Source: a virus. Taken from it: a stretch of 21,807 nt of DNA. The DNA lies in the IMG/VR virus record IMGVR_UViG_3300034120_000269, positions 1-21,807 of that record, one strand, 5' to 3'. Positions 20,825 to 21,807 of this stretch are shown piece after piece. A program made the translations under genes and the position numbers. Each line of letters opens with the position of its first letter. Position 1 is the first letter of the stretch. The notes beneath the pieces are model-generated. The model did not search any database and was not told where the DNA came from. It saw nothing but the letters and a program-made list of their open reading frames with translations.

Positions 20825-21325
20825 ATGGCACAGGCACTATTTATAACTCGTGATGATATTGTAAAATTTACTGCATTAAATGGGAACATTGATACTGATA
20901 AATTTATACAGTTTATTAAAATCGCTCAGGATATTCATATACAGAACTATCTTGGTACTCGATTATTTAAAAGGATTAATGATGATATAGTTTCAGGTGA
21001 TTTAGAAGAACCGTATACAACGCTTTTAAGCACTTATATTAAACCTATGGTAATACATTGGTCTATGGTAGAATATTTGCCCTACGCTGCTTATACTATT
21101 GCTAATAAAGGTGTATTTAAACATTCAAGCGAAGCAAGTACAAACGTAGATAAAAACGAAATAGATTTCTTAATAGAAAAAGAACGTGATGTAGCACAAT
21201 CTTACACAAATAGATTTATAGATTATATGTGTTTTAATCAATCTTCGTTTCCTGAATATAACCAAAATTCCAACGCTGATGTATATCCGGATTCTTCTGC
21301 AAATTTTACAGGATGGATACTATAA
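20825..21325 (+). CDS. Head-tail connector protein, DUF6712-like (166 aa)
   Basis: A helical protein beginning MAQALFITRDDIVKFTALNG, with a central IAQDIHIQNYLGTRLFKRIN block followed by LLSTYIKPMVIHWSMVEYLP and FLIEKERDVAQSYTNRFIDY. The layout (N-terminal start, QN-LG--L helix, YI-P---------P) is that of adaptor/connector proteins found immediately after portal genes in Bacteroidota phages (DUF6712 in my memory). It would sit beneath the portal ring and join head to tail. The position four bases after the portal stop supports this. Confidence 0.7.
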   Translation: MAQALFITRDDIVKFTALNGNIDTDKFIQFIKIAQDIHIQNYLGTRLFKRINDDIVSGDLEEPYTTLLSTYIKPMVIHWSMVEYLPYAAYTIANKGVFKHSSEASTNVDKNEIDFLIEKERDVAQSYTNRFIDYMCFNQSSFPEYNQNSNADVYPDSSANFTGWIL

Positions 21326-21453
21326 AAGAAACATACAAACCCAAAGAAAAGAACGTACAAAAATTACAATTATTTTTAAATAAAATAGAAAATGAGTTTA
21401 AACTTCACACACATAAAATCCGATACGTTCGAGGCAGTAAACTTCGAGATTAA
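21313..21453 (+). CDS. Possible 46-aa protein overlapping two genes
   Basis: ATG 21313 lies in the end of the connector gene (13-nt overlap), and the frame ends TAA 21451-21453, overlapping the next gene by 62 nt. The N-terminal 30 residues (MDTIKETYKPKEKNVQKLQL then FLNKIENEFK) look like a normal charged helix. The last 16 (HTHKIRYVRGSKLRD) use CGA Arg codons and lie in the overlap. The ORF fills an otherwise empty 66-nt gap, but could be chance. Confidence 0.4.
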   Translation: MDTIKETYKPKEKNVQKLQLFLNKIENEFKLHTHKIRYVRGSKLRD

Positions 21454-21724
21454 CGTAGATACTGTACCGGTAGATTTAACAGATACTACTATTCGTATGC
21501 AATTACGAAAAGAATACGGTGGTGTAGTAGGTTTATCTTTAACTTCTGTAGGTAATGCAGGAATTACTATTACAGATGCTGCAAACGGCTTATTTAAAAT
21601 AAATCAGCAAATCATAAACATACCTGCTTTTAATTATATTTATGATATTGAGTTTGATTTTGATGGCATTGTTAAAACTTATATTTCAGGGAATTTTTTA
21701 ATTAAAAATGATGTAACCCGCTAA
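21392..21724 (+). CDS. Beta-rich appendage/fibre-associated protein (110 aa)
   Basis: MSLNFTHIKSDTFEAVNFEI leads into PVDLTDTTIRMQLRKEYGGV, GITITDAANGLFKINQQIIN and FNYIYDIEFDFDGIVKTYIS, ending GNFLIKNDVTR. This pattern (F-A--F-I----P-DLT---I-MQLRK, then YDIE----G----YI-G-F-I) is that of small immunoglobulin-like proteins found with tail fibre and BppU-type N-terminal domains. It is likely a virion decoration or fibre-attachment protein, but binding partners cannot be inferred. The stop shares one base with the following ATG. Confidence 0.6.
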   Translation: MSLNFTHIKSDTFEAVNFEINVDTVPVDLTDTTIRMQLRKEYGGVVGLSLTSVGNAGITITDAANGLFKINQQIINIPAFNYIYDIEFDFDGIVKTYISGNFLIKNDVTR

Positions 21725-21807
21725 TGTGTGAAAATGTAAACATAAACGTTTCTGAAACAAATGAAACAATTAATATAGTATCTTCTGAAATTCAGGAAGT
21801 AATTGAT
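21724..21807 (+). CDS. N-terminus of a probable tail fibre/appendage protein, cut by window end
   Basis: Twenty-eight codons are open to the right edge, starting MCENVNINVSETNETINIVS. The alternating beta-strand repeats (NVNINVSETNETINI) resemble the start of fibre proteins in Bacteroidota phages. The ATG overlaps the previous TAA by one base. The gene continues outside the window, so length and function are unknown. Confidence 0.6.
   Translation, partial: MCENVNINVSETNETINIVSSEIQEVID

Noticed and set aside
1-21807. CRISPR array, tRNA gene, integrase or insertion sequence
   Set aside because: No regularly spaced repeats, cloverleaf-like segments, recombinase motifs or terminal inverted repeats were seen on either strand.

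Overview
The window is a contiguous piece of a tailed double-stranded DNA phage (or prophage) genome. Every supported gene lies on the + strand. Three things point to a Bacteroidota host, most likely a low-GC flavobacterium-like one: the sequence is strongly AT-rich, Shine-Dalgarno sequences are absent and A-rich leaders precede the ATGs, and two promoter candidates carry the Bacteroidota -7 box TAnnTTTG. Many of the structural proteins also look like those I know from Bacteroidota siphophages. This host call is inference. No integrase, tRNA, CRISPR array or insertion sequence was found.

Layout. (1) 1-5626, early/DNA-metabolism genes: a broken ORF at the left edge, an MT-A70 adenine methyltransferase, a DUF3310 protein, a PD-(D/E)XK nuclease, a C5-cytosine methyltransferase, a MazG-like pyrophosphohydrolase, a protein with a DnaA domain IV-like DNA-binding domain, a small zinc-ribbon protein, and many tiny genes linked by 1-29 nt overlaps. 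(2) 5681-7842, DNA packaging: small and large terminase, followed by three small unknown genes with their own promoter candidate. (3) 7965-15107, tail module: a probable tail-assembly chaperone with a -1 frameshift site, tail completion proteins, two large tail-tip proteins (one ending in a BACON-like domain) and a short tape measure. (4) 15304-17954, capsid module: XkdF-like prohead protease, a Cys-rich small protein, a coiled-coil protein, an acidic scaffold-like protein and the major capsid protein. (5) 18070-21807: major tail tube protein as a single-gene unit between two terminators, then portal (with a C-terminal extension), connector, and fibre- or appendage-like proteins running off the right edge.

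The gene order is unusual. The tail genes lie between terminase and capsid, and the portal is about 12 kb downstream of the large terminase.

Transcription. Four stem-loop terminators were found, and each contains exactly one G-U pair. At least four structural gene groups start about 45 nt downstream of a shared leader motif, TTTAWnACAA-N13-TWATTW, which lacks the host-type TAnnTTTG box. This is a candidate phage late-promoter or leader element. The best single observation is a T9 run at 8446-8454. A -1 slip there joins the 5' part of the 7965 gene to an 87-codon open frame that has no start codon of its own.
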